Assembly: GCA_024280215.1 (NCBI GenBank)
Contig: JAJRQO010000007.1
Location: forward strand, 1 to 35,370
Length of the DNA stretch: 35,370 nucleotides
Direction: 5' to 3'
Source: Candidatus Zixiibacteriota bacterium
GTDB taxonomy: Bacteria > Zixibacteria > MSB-5A5 > GN15 > FEB-12
Within the stretch, counting starts at the first letter, position 1. Every line of letters starts with the position of its first letter. This document shows, piece by piece, positions 8,360 through 16,169 of this stretch. The notes beneath the pieces were generated by a model. The model was not told where the DNA came from. It made no database searches and saw nothing but the letters and a program-made list of their open reading frames with translations. A program made the translations under genes and the position numbers.

Positions 8360-9436
8360 CTATTCAACAATCGAAAACAAATGTTTGGAATTAATCTTTG
8401 GAATTGGTTCGCTTCGTTCTTTCACTTTGGCAACCAATAGTTCTTCGGCAGTTATCTGACGTTCGACGGATTCACCATGCGGTCTGCGTAGAGTGATAGA
8501 ACGTTTTTCTGGTTTTTGAATTGCATAGAATTCGGAAGACATTTTGTTAAATGACTTTATAAGTCTGTCATTTGAAAAATATGATTCAATGCGATAACGA
8601 ATATAATATTTCATTGATGGGTAACCGCTGAGATTTTCCACGTCAACTTTATTTGTCTTTAAAAAATTACCAACATCTTTTGGTGATGTAACACGAATCA
8701 GTAAAAAATCTGTCGCAGTAATTCGACATTGGACTCCGATTTGTGCCAGGCTTTTGTTTATTCGAAGGGCTTCTTCACGGATTTCATGAAGACGTTCTTC
8801 AGAAACATCAATATTTGACATTGTTGCTAAGATAGTTTTTCGAAGAATGGTAGATATTTTTTTTTGTAATGGCCACTCTTTACAGGTTGAAACAATCTGT
8901 TTAGATGCGATAGCGTAACCCGCATCAGATGAATAAATTCCAAAAGATGCCGTAAATGATCTGAGTATAACAACATTGTCAAAATTTTCGAGAAGTTTGA
9001 GTCCAGTAATTCCAAAAAAGTCAAAATAGTATTCATCAATGATTGTGAGACCATCTCTATTTTTTTCAACGATTTTTCTAAGTCCTGTAAGAGAAAAATT
9101 GGCTCCAGAAATTTTATGTGGGTTGGCAAGATAAACAATGTCTCCGTTTTTGATTTTACGTAAAACAAATTCTAATGAATAATTGAATGGATTATTACCA
9201 ACACACTCTGTGAGAGATATATTTGCTTTATCAGCAGCAATGGCGACATCTGGGGTGGCGACACCAACAGCAATAAGAGAGACATCATCACATTCATGTT
9301 GAGTGAAAAGTTGTGTGAGAAATGCTCTATTGTCAGCAAAAGGGAAAATTATATTTTTTGATACTTGATGACTCTGTGCGACCAACTGGGCGATGTCATC
9401 GCTTGATTCTCTTAATGTGTTTGTGTACATATTCAT
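8360..9436 (-). CDS. HisC-like fold-type I protein lacking the PLP lysine (pseudo-aminotransferase)
   Basis: The 358-residue protein aligns by motif with histidinol-phosphate aminotransferases. NPHKISG replaces NPNNPTG, IIDEYYFDF matches the VDEAYxxF strand, and RSFTASFG stands where RTxSKAFG should be. The catalytic lysine is therefore Ala, and the phosphate-binding Arg of GLRxGY is Asp (SSDAGY). It probably does not perform transamination; a structural or regulatory role in EPS production is possible. The last ~45 residues are a basic, probably flexible extension. An upstream in-frame ATG (9451) exists, but AAGGAG and the sigma-54 start point favour the ATG at 9434-9436. It is first in the operon with the sugar transferase and the Wzi-like gene. 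Confidence 0.75.
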   Translation of the reverse strand: MNMYTNTLRESSDDIAQLVAQSHQVSKNIIFPFADNRAFLTQLFTQHECDDVSLIAVGVATPDVAIAADKANISLTECVGNNPFNYSLEFVLRKIKNGDIVYLANPHKISGANFSLTGLRKIVEKNRDGLTIIDEYYFDFFGITGLKLLENFDNVVILRSFTASFGIYSSDAGYAIASKQIVSTCKEWPLQKKISTILRKTILATMSNIDVSEERLHEIREEALRINKSLAQIGVQCRITATDFLLIRVTSPKDVGNFLKTNKVDVENLSGYPSMKYYIRYRIESYFSNDRLIKSFNKMSSEFYAIQKPEKRSITLRRPHGESVERQITAEELLVAKVKERSEPIPKINSKHLFSIVE

Positions 9437-9463
9437 TGTTTTCTCCTTCATACTTTATAGTAA

Positions 9464-9479
9464 AGCAAAGTCGATGCCA
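9464..9479 (-). promoter_or_regulatory. Sigma-54 (-24/-12) promoter of the HisC-like/EPS operon
   Basis: On the minus strand the sequence TGGCATCGACTTTGCT agrees with the sigma-54 consensus TGGCAYR-N4-TTGCW at every position but one (C for R), with correct GG-GC spacing. The predicted start point is about 9453, just ahead of AAGGAG and the ATG at 9436. The promoter of the SLBB gene is identical at 14 of 16 bases. Confidence 0.75.
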
Positions 9480-9529
9480 AAAAACGTAATTTCGCTGTAA
9501 GTATTGGCTGAACAGTATGTTAGCTGTGT

Positions 9530-9543
9530 GAGTGTGATGTGAA
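9530..9543 (-). promoter_or_regulatory. Candidate enhancer element upstream of sigma-54 promoter
   Basis: On the minus strand TTCACATCACACTC lies about 50 bases upstream of the -24 element. The same 14-mer with one change lies about 45 bases upstream of the SLBB-gene promoter (12141-12154). Both are followed by TAACAT. The position suits binding by a bacterial enhancer-binding protein. Confidence 0.5.
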
Positions 9544-9604
9544 AAAAGTTAGTAAAGTAGCTAAATCAGGAGATTTTTTCTGAATGCGATAGAAAAAAAT
9601 TCCA

Positions 9605-9637
9605 ATAAAAAAAGCCGAAACTTTGGAAGTTTCGGCT
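9605..9637 (-). terminator. Rho-independent terminator of the SLBB export gene
   Basis: A perfect 11-bp stem (9613-9623 with 9627-9637, AGCCGAAACTT/AAGTTTCGGCT) with a 3-base loop is followed on the minus strand by seven T. It separates the SLBB gene from the HisC-like operon, which therefore needs its own promoter. Confidence 0.9.
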
Positions 9638-9668
9638 CCTTTATTAGGAAGGTAAAAAAAGATGATAT

Positions 9669-12035
9669 TTATAGTTTCCCGATGATATAAACTGATGTCA
9701 GTACTCCAGTCGCAGCAGAAAGAGCCGAGGTGAATGTTTTCATGAAAGAACGTTCTTTGTCGATTTTTGTTGGAATGATTATTACATCACCAATATCTAC
9801 TCGTTCTTTTATGATGCTACCACCACTTAATACTTCGCCAGTTGCTCGGATGAGCCGAGTTTGTTTTTTGTCGGCTTGTTTTGTGAAGTTTCCAGCACGT
9901 TTGATATAATCTTTTACCGATAAGCCTTCTCTATACTTTAGAGTACCATTTGAACCAACAGCTCCGATGATTGAAATCCCAGATGGTGTAGTCGGAATAT
10001 AAATTTTGTCGTTTGGCTCTAATATGATGTTTGCTTGACGTCCATCAGTTGCGATAATTTTTTCCATATCAATGATTATGCGATTCATCGAGAGAGAGTC
10101 ATAATCAACTTTTGATTCTTTAACTAATTGTCCTAACGAATCGTATTTAATAGGGTTTGAACGATTGATCACATCGGTGACTCGTAAGCGGTTGAGGTTT
10201 TCATTTATTGATGCTCTTTCAAAGACAATTCCTTTTGGGAATGCATTTGCTGAAAATCCACCCGAACGTAAAAGCAGTTGATAGAGTGTTTCAGATTGGT
10301 TGGCAAGAGTATACGTGCCTGGATATTTTACAGCACCCTCTATATAAATCGTTCTACTTTGTTCCCATTCAGGAATCTGACGAATATAAATATGATCATC
10401 TTCAGTGAGCTTAAAATTGTCAGCTTCATTGTTTTGCATACTTACATGTAAGAGTGAAATTTCGGCGTTCTTATCAATACGGGCAACTTCTGCACGATTA
10501 TGCTGTGCTGCTCGAGTGTATGAACCTGCTAAAAAGATTAAGTCATTTACAGTCATGTTATCATAAAGAGGGTATCGACCTGGGTTTTGTACTTCTCCTT
10601 CGATGAAAACATATTTATCCCATTCGACTTCATCAATAGCGTAGATGTGGAGAGAATCTTTGTCTTGTAATAAAATGTCTGATGTTGCGTCACCATCGAT
10701 TATTTTTTGAAGATGTATTGGCACTATCTCGATTTTACCATTGGCATGTCTGCGAAAGAGGTCGGCACGTTCGTAGTAGACATCGTATGGTTGTAATTTT
10801 GCTTGGTTGATAAGGTCTGAGACATGAGAGGCTTCTTTTCGTTCAAAAAATCCTTCATGTTTTACTTTACCGTATATAGCAACAATATTTTGTTTTGCTT
10901 CAAATATAGAATAGATTGTGATTCTGTCACCAGAGACAAGCAGTTTTTTATTTTGTTCATTTGGATTTTTAAGATTTAAATCAATAACTTTCCATTCTGA
11001 ATTGTCAGAAATCCGTTCAAGCATAACTCTTTCAAGATGTGCCTGTGGAGTTGGGTTTCCTGCGAGAGAAAGAAGATTATCAATGGTTTCATTTCCTTTG
11101 AGTTCATAAATTGCTTCACGACGAATTTCTCCACGAATAGCAACTTGGGAACCTGCGACAGGTACAAAAACAACATCACCAGACTCTAAATGTAGGTCGG
11201 TAGAGTTGTCTCCCTCAAGTAAGAGTTTGTATAAATCAACTTCCGAGACCGTTTTCCCTTTTCTCTTGAGCTTGATGGAACGCATCGAGCCTCGCTCGGT
11301 TGGACCGCCCGATAAATAAAGTGCATTTAAGAGTGAGGTCAACGATGATACCGTGTAGGCACCTGGTCGATAAACTTCGCCAGCGACAAATATTCGGATA
11401 GATCTGATTTTACCAAGTGATGCTGTTAGTTGAAAATCGGAATAGACTTTAGAAAAGCTTTTTTCTGCTTTTTGCTTGAACTTTTCAAGCGATAACCCCC
11501 AAACGACAATATTGCCAACTTGTGGAATAAAAAGCTTTCCTTCACGATCAATAGTGAGATTAAACTCTTTTTCAACCCGACCCCAAAGATAGATAATAAT
11601 ATTATCGCCAGGTCCGAGAATGTAATCTGAAGATGAACTTATGTCGGTGGGTTGGTTGGTTTGGTCATCAATGTGTGTAAATAGCTCCATACCAAAAGGT
11701 TTAAGCTGTTCAAATTCTGTCTGATGAGTAGTCAGTAAATTGTTTTGAACGGAATTTTGTTTTTTCTTATGAGAGTTAAACACTGACAGTTTTTGATGTG
11801 TTGTGTCAGTAAAAGATGATTGAAGCTTGTTGCTCTGTTGTTCAGATTGATAAAAATTAGCAGATTGATAATAGTCTGCCCCTTTTTGTTCCTGAGAACT
11901 TTGATATTTTTTGAGCAATTCCTGTTTTTGTTCATTAGTCAAATTGGTCAAATCGGCAGCAGAAACTGTCCGAAACCAATTGAGCGAGACTAAAATAATA
12001 ATTAGAATAGTTATAGTGATTATTTTTTTTATCAT
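9669..12035 (-). CDS. Polysaccharide export protein with multiple SLBB domains (Wza-like)
   Basis: The 788-residue protein has a signal peptide (to about residue 26), a Gln/Ser-rich linker to ~130, and a Poly_export domain from ~137 (DYILGPGDNIIIYLWG...). Repeated SLBB (beta-grasp) domains with motifs such as VAGEVYRPGAYTV, IEGEVQNPGRYPL and IEGAVKYPGTYTL follow, and a hydrophobic C-terminal helix (ALSAATGVLTSVYIIG) ends the protein. Such proteins form the periplasm-to-surface channel for EPS or capsule. It lacks a lipobox, unlike Wza of enterobacteria. GGAAGG precedes the ATG. It is a single-gene unit with its own sigma-54 promoter and terminator. No Wzc, Wzx or Wzy partner is in the window. 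Confidence 0.92.
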   Translation of the reverse strand: MIKKIITITILIIILVSLNWFRTVSAADLTNLTNEQKQELLKKYQSSQEQKGADYYQSANFYQSEQQSNKLQSSFTDTTHQKLSVFNSHKKKQNSVQNNLLTTHQTEFEQLKPFGMELFTHIDDQTNQPTDISSSSDYILGPGDNIIIYLWGRVEKEFNLTIDREGKLFIPQVGNIVVWGLSLEKFKQKAEKSFSKVYSDFQLTASLGKIRSIRIFVAGEVYRPGAYTVSSLTSLLNALYLSGGPTERGSMRSIKLKRKGKTVSEVDLYKLLLEGDNSTDLHLESGDVVFVPVAGSQVAIRGEIRREAIYELKGNETIDNLLSLAGNPTPQAHLERVMLERISDNSEWKVIDLNLKNPNEQNKKLLVSGDRITIYSIFEAKQNIVAIYGKVKHEGFFERKEASHVSDLINQAKLQPYDVYYERADLFRRHANGKIEIVPIHLQKIIDGDATSDILLQDKDSLHIYAIDEVEWDKYVFIEGEVQNPGRYPLYDNMTVNDLIFLAGSYTRAAQHNRAEVARIDKNAEISLLHVSMQNNEADNFKLTEDDHIYIRQIPEWEQSRTIYIEGAVKYPGTYTLANQSETLYQLLLRSGGFSANAFPKGIVFERASINENLNRLRVTDVINRSNPIKYDSLGQLVKESKVDYDSLSMNRIIIDMEKIIATDGRQANIILEPNDKIYIPTTPSGISIIGAVGSNGTLKYREGLSVKDYIKRAGNFTKQADKKQTRLIRATGEVLSGGSIIKERVDIGDVIIIPTKIDKERSFMKTFTSALSAATGVLTSVYIIGKL

Positions 12036-12081
12036 AATACCTTCCTATGGTTTTATAAAAAAACTTTTCATAAGAGTCTTT

Positions 12082-12097
12082 AGCAAAGTGAATGCCA
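12082..12097 (-). promoter_or_regulatory. Sigma-54 (-24/-12) promoter of the SLBB export gene
   Basis: On the minus strand TGGCATTCACTTTGCT fits TGGCAYR-N4-TTGCW except for T in place of R, with correct spacing. The predicted start is about 12071, which leaves a ~36-base leader before the ATG at 12035. Confidence 0.75.
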
Positions 12098-12132
12098 GTT
12101 TTGCAGTTGAATTGTAAGATGGTTGACCATAA

Positions 12133-12179
12133 GATGTTAAGAGTGTGATGCGAAGTTGGGAGAGTGTGGTGTGCGTGAA
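12133..12179 (-). promoter_or_regulatory. Repeated candidate enhancer elements upstream of SLBB promoter
   Basis: On the minus strand two related direct repeats occur. One is TTCACGCACACCACACTC (12162-12179) and the other is TTCGCATCACACTC (12141-12154) followed by TTAACAT. The second copy matches the element upstream of the HisC-like operon. They sit 45-80 bases upstream of the -24 box. Confidence 0.45.
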
Positions 12180-12623
12180 CAAATTAGAAATTGATTCCAG
12201 ATAAGATGGAATTATTTTCCTGAATTGTCGAAACAAGTTCAATCATATAAAAAGTGTTACAAAATTGACTTTTCAAAAAAGTATCTGCTGTAAGTCTAAA
12301 TGGTTCAGTTTTTTTTAACTTTCCAACAATTTTTTATGCCCCTCTGTAAATTCGGTCTCAACAAATTTAGAGATGGTTCGTCTGTATTGTGACAAAGTAA
12401 CACTAATCATAGCAAACAGTTAAATATCTGTTTCTGGTGAAAATAAAAGAGAACTCCTTGACAACGGAGTATAGGCGTAGTAAATTGACAGCTTCATTTT
12501 AAGATAGAAATGTGATAGTGTAAACCTGTAATTGAGTACATTTTTTAGTGATAGTGTTGGTATTTAAATTACAATTATAAAAAGAAAAAATAAATGATAT
12601 ATTCTAAATGTATGGAGATGAGA
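12180..12623 (+). other. Divergent intergenic region between SLBB gene and OMPP1 gene
   Basis: I see no convincing gene here. The stretch holds a plausible forward promoter (12458-12486) and a 10-base direct repeat, GTGATAGTGT, at 12512-12521 and 12548-12557, which could be an operator or activator site for the porin gene. The rest is A+T-rich with no obvious structure. Confidence 0.5.
12458..12486 (+). promoter_or_regulatory. Putative sigma-70-type promoter for the OMPP1/lipoprotein operon
   Basis: A perfect TTGACA (12458-12463) is separated by 17 bases from TAAATT (12481-12486). The leader would be about 130 bases and include both copies of GTGATAGTGT. Confidence 0.4.
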
Positions 12624-14075
12624 ATGAGGTTTTTGAGATTCCTTGTTTTATTCTTAGCAATAGTAACCCTTTGCTCAAGCGGTACAAATGCCAGCGGATT
12701 TGAAATTTCTGGTATTGGTACTAAAGCTATGGGAATGGGTGGAGCTTTTCGAGCTATTGCTGATGATTGGACAGCAGCATATTATAATCCAGCTGGATAT
12801 GCCAAGATTTTTGATTCACAATATGGTGCTTCAAATGGTTTTTTACATGACCGTTTTGAAGTTACCCCAAACTATTTATGGGGTGGTCAATATGAATCAG
12901 GTATTTATAATGACCAAATAAATTACAACAACCATGAAATCCTTTCAAATCCATCGGGTGGTTTTGTCACAAGACTTCCATATTTTGGTGAAATTGGTGC
13001 GGGTGTTTCTGCGTTCCAATTATTTGATGAAAATAATACATGGAACTTGTATGACTTTCCATTGGCATACAATAGCCAACTAAGTTTACCAAATGATCAG
13101 TATAGTATCAATTTGGATGTGGTCGCATTCCAGTTAACTTTAGCAAAAGAATTTATGAATGATAAGCTTTCATTAGGTATTGGTCTACAATTGCTCCGTG
13201 CTGATTTAGTCTATTCAAATATTTACTTCAGAGATAACCCATACGAAGCAATCAATTTTCGTCCATTTGAAAAAATTACACAATGGAATAAAAATGATGG
13301 TAATGGATATGGCTTTGGTGTGAATCTTGGTATGCTCTACAATGTAACTGAAAAATTTAATATTGGTCTTAATGCTCGTGTACCATTTGCGATTACATTG
13401 TCTGGTAACTCATCACTTGAATACTATATGCCACTTATACAAAATATCGATTCTATACAACCTGGAACACCAGGACATCTTTTTGTCGCTGGCAACAAAA
13501 TTGTTGATAAAGCAGACTTTGAAACAGAGTTGAAATTACCAACTTCGTTTGGTATTGGTTTAGCATATCAGTTGACTGAGAAATTATTAGTCTCTGTAGA
13601 CGCCGAATATACTATGTGGTCAAACTATGAAGGTTTTAATTTCCTTTATACAAACCATAGTGGTCTTAATGGTGCTGCTGATTCTTCACAATTTGTAAAT
13701 GATTTTCTTACTGCCAATGTTTCAGATTTAGTAGAATGGGAAAACACTGGTAAAGTAGCATTAGGTTTAGAATATGATTTCAATGATAATTTTACTTTAT
13801 TGGGTGGTGGTTCTGTTGATCAATCTCCATCACGAGAAAATTCTCTTTTAACACCACAGTTTATTGATACAGGTGATAAACAGACATTTAGTGGTGGACT
13901 TATTTGGCATTATAGACAGTATGACCTTGGGTTTGTAACAAGCTATACATCGTATCCAGATTTAAACTCTGGCGATTTAGTTGATGCAAATGCTGATGGC
14001 TTATTTGATAACTTTAACGGTTTTTACAAGGCAGAATCTTATGAAACCGTATTTTCGTTTATATATCGGTTTTAA
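12624..14075 (+). CDS. OMPP1/FadL/TodX-family outer-membrane transport protein
   Basis: The 483-residue protein has a signal peptide (MRFLRFLVLFLAIVTLCSSG, cut near NASG). The mature N-terminus contains SGFEISGIGTKAMGMGGAF and then ADDWTAAYYNPAGYA, the signature of the FadL family (PF03349), whose barrels take up hydrophobic compounds such as fatty acids or hydrocarbons. The C-terminus ends in FIYRF, a typical barrel-terminal aromatic. Upstream in-frame ATGs exist at 12594, 12612 and 12618. The ATG at 12624 is preferred because GGAGATGAG precedes it and the signal peptide begins there. A lipoprotein gene follows after 9 bases, so the two are probably one operon. Confidence 0.88.
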   Translation: MRFLRFLVLFLAIVTLCSSGTNASGFEISGIGTKAMGMGGAFRAIADDWTAAYYNPAGYAKIFDSQYGASNGFLHDRFEVTPNYLWGGQYESGIYNDQINYNNHEILSNPSGGFVTRLPYFGEIGAGVSAFQLFDENNTWNLYDFPLAYNSQLSLPNDQYSINLDVVAFQLTLAKEFMNDKLSLGIGLQLLRADLVYSNIYFRDNPYEAINFRPFEKITQWNKNDGNGYGFGVNLGMLYNVTEKFNIGLNARVPFAITLSGNSSLEYYMPLIQNIDSIQPGTPGHLFVAGNKIVDKADFETELKLPTSFGIGLAYQLTEKLLVSVDAEYTMWSNYEGFNFLYTNHSGLNGAADSSQFVNDFLTANVSDLVEWENTGKVALGLEYDFNDNFTLLGGGSVDQSPSRENSLLTPQFIDTGDKQTFSGGLIWHYRQYDLGFVTSYTSYPDLNSGDLVDANADGLFDNFNGFYKAESYETVFSFIYRF

Positions 14076-14084
14076 GGAGGTCGT

Positions 14085-15386
14085 ATGAAAATAAAAACAA
14101 TTGTAGCATTACTCGTTCTGACAGTACTTCTTGTTGCTGGTTGCTCTGATAGAGGAGTCAACTATGATAGAGATGTGACTGAAATCAAGGCTGGTGGGGA
14201 TTTGACAAAAACTCATGTATTCTATTCAGAGTTATTGTTCCAAATGCAAAATAAATTCCAACAAATGCCTTTTAATAGTTACTGGCCAAATGTTGCCTTT
14301 GAAATTGGTGATGGTGGTCAATATCAATCAGTTCCTCTGTTGATTTTACTCCCCCCACAAGATGGAAACTCTAATTACTATTTTCAACATGGTCTGAGAG
14401 AAATAGCTGATGAAATGATTGCCAATGGTGAAATTCAACCTATGGCTATTCTTTGTATTCCAAATGATAAAATCTATGGCGGTTATTTTTATGCTGGTAA
14501 TTCTCCAGCTGCTGGTTTTTATGATGACTTAATTGGTAAAGAACTTGTTCGATATGCTGAAGAAGAATTTTTTGTGAATACTATTAGAACTCAAGAAAAA
14601 AGAGCTATTGGTGGTTTTGGTATGGGGGCCTATGGTGCTTATCGTGCCGCTATTATGAATCCTGGTGTCTTTGGTGCGGTCTCTGGTTTTGCTGGTCCTA
14701 TGGATTTTGATGGTGCTGATAACGCTTCTGGATTTATGGATCTTTTTGATGATGCTTTAAACGAACAAGGTTTGATGGGACAGGATTTACAAAATCCAAT
14801 TACTGGATTTAACTATCAAGGCGATTGGCATGTATCCAGATTATTTGTAGGCGGTGGTTTTGCTTTTGCTTCTCAGACTACTGGTTTTGATGTTGATACA
14901 GTTACTAGCTTCCCTTTTAATCAGCTACCGAAATTAGTATATACTCTTAACTCAAGTGATTCATTACCTACGGACACTTTTCCAGCAGCAAATGTAATTA
15001 CATTCCCAGGTTTTTCTGTTCCACCAAATACATTTGAAAATTCAGTTGATTATACATTTGGCTTTTATTTACCATTTGATAGTACTGGAGGACTTGTTGC
15101 TCCTGTATGGGAACGTTGGATGCAAAACAATTTGGATTCCTTACTTGCTGACCCATCAAATAATTTAGACGGTGTTCAGCTATGGATGGGTAATTCAAGT
15201 GAAAGTACCTTTGGTAATTATAATGACCAAACCAATTCATGGATTGCTCATTTAAAAAATGCTGGTCTTGCTATTCAAACATATAATATGGTAGGCTATG
15301 ATGGACATCCTGCTAATAAAGATCAATACATGTATGATATCTTACGTGAATTACTTTTATTCCATTCTGAGAGTTTTGGAAATTAA
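14085..15386 (+). CDS. Esterase-D-like lipoprotein lacking the nucleophile serine
   Basis: The 433-residue protein has a lipoprotein signal with lipobox LVAGC (Cys at about residue 20). Residues ~80-230 resemble the esterase/antigen-85 alpha/beta-hydrolase fold (PF00756): VPLLILLPP, then MAILCIPND, then RAIGGFGMGAYGAYRAA followed by a P-x-x-F-G-A-V-S-G-F segment. In active members the elbow is G-x-S-M-G, but here it is G-F-G-M-G, so the nucleophile Ser is Gly. A His late in the protein (YDGHPAN) is in the right area for the catalytic His. It is probably a non-catalytic, lipid-anchored binding protein working with the OMPP1 porin encoded 9 bases upstream. AAGGAGG precedes the ATG. Confidence 0.7.
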   Translation: MKIKTIVALLVLTVLLVAGCSDRGVNYDRDVTEIKAGGDLTKTHVFYSELLFQMQNKFQQMPFNSYWPNVAFEIGDGGQYQSVPLLILLPPQDGNSNYYFQHGLREIADEMIANGEIQPMAILCIPNDKIYGGYFYAGNSPAAGFYDDLIGKELVRYAEEEFFVNTIRTQEKRAIGGFGMGAYGAYRAAIMNPGVFGAVSGFAGPMDFDGADNASGFMDLFDDALNEQGLMGQDLQNPITGFNYQGDWHVSRLFVGGGFAFASQTTGFDVDTVTSFPFNQLPKLVYTLNSSDSLPTDTFPAANVITFPGFSVPPNTFENSVDYTFGFYLPFDSTGGLVAPVWERWMQNNLDSLLADPSNNLDGVQLWMGNSSESTFGNYNDQTNSWIAHLKNAGLAIQTYNMVGYDGHPANKDQYMYDILRELLLFHSESFGN

Positions 15387-15406
15387 GACAATACTATAGT
15401 AAATAT

Positions 15407-15439
15407 AACCCGGGTGATTTATTTCACCCGGGTTTTTTT
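15407..15439 (+). terminator. Rho-independent terminator of the OMPP1/lipoprotein operon
   Basis: A perfect 11-bp stem (15407-15417 with 15424-15434, AACCCGGGTGA/TCACCCGGGTT) with a 6-base loop is followed by a run of T. Confidence 0.92.
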
Positions 15440-15459
15440 AGATAGAAAGAAAACTACAA

Positions 15460-16164
15460 ATGACTTATAATTTATTATCTATCGGTGCCCATCCTGATGA
15501 TGTTGAAGTAGGTACTGGTGGAGTGCTTATTGACCAACATAAAAGAGGCAAGAAAACAGGTATTGTCATTCTTACTGAAGGTGAGATGGGGACTGGTGGT
15601 ACTGCTGAGATTCGGTCACAAGAAATCAAAGATGCTGCTCGTATTATGGGAACCGATGTTGTTAAAGTTTTTAATTGGGGAGATACAAAACTTGAAGATA
15701 GCTATTCGCATCGTTTAGAGCTTGCCAGAGTAATTCGAAAATGTCGCCCGAAGATTATCCTCTGTCCGTACCCACACGTTGGTCACGGTCGTAGACAGTC
15801 GCATCCTGACCATGTCGCATCTGGGGTTATCACAGTTAATGCTGCTAATTTAGCTGCTTTGAAAAAAGCAGATATTGAGGGAGATCCTCATTTGGTCTCT
15901 CGAATCTTTTATTATTTTCTCCCACCGCAAGTTCTTCCTAATTTTGTTGTGGATATAACTCCTCACTATGATCAATGGATAGATGCCTTATCGGCACATC
16001 GTTCGCAATTTTTAAATCCTGAGAAATCAAGAAACTATATTGATCATTTAGCAGCTATGTCGAGATCATTTGGATTGCAGGCACGGTGTGAATATGGACA
16101 TGGGTTTTTAGCACTCGAACCAATCTTGGTCAATGATATAATGGCCTTTGCCGAAGAGCGGTAA
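15460..16164 (+). CDS. bshB1: PIG-L family deacetylase, BshB1-like (bacillithiol biosynthesis)
   Basis: The 234-residue protein begins with the zinc-site motif GAHPDDVE (His11, Asp14). It continues with LTEGEMGTGGTAEIR, RPKIILCPYP and SHPDHVA, which supply further zinc and catalytic residues. The C-terminal part (LPNFVVDIT...ALSAHRSQF...YGHGFLALEP) follows BshB1 of Bacillus in order and spacing. BshB1 removes acetate from N-acetylglucosaminyl-malate on the way to bacillithiol; other PIG-L enzymes act on mycothiol precursors or related sugars. BshA and BshC are not in the window. It has no clear Shine-Dalgarno and is convergent with the next gene, with 5 bases between stops. Confidence 0.75.
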   Translation: MTYNLLSIGAHPDDVEVGTGGVLIDQHKRGKKTGIVILTEGEMGTGGTAEIRSQEIKDAARIMGTDVVKVFNWGDTKLEDSYSHRLELARVIRKCRPKIILCPYPHVGHGRRQSHPDHVASGVITVNAANLAALKKADIEGDPHLVSRIFYYFLPPQVLPNFVVDITPHYDQWIDALSAHRSQFLNPEKSRNYIDHLAAMSRSFGLQARCEYGHGFLALEPILVNDIMAFAEER

Positions 16165-16169
16165 GAGAA

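Noticed and set aside
8360-9436. Calling the HisC-like gene a working histidine-biosynthesis aminotransferase
   Set aside because: The catalytic lysine and a phosphate-binding arginine are missing, and no other his gene is nearby. The operon is for exopolysaccharide.
12045-12242. A 65-codon frame on the minus strand upstream of the SLBB gene
   Set aside because: It overlaps the sigma-54 promoter and the enhancer-like repeats, lacks a family pattern and has no ribosome-binding site, so it is most likely a chance frame.
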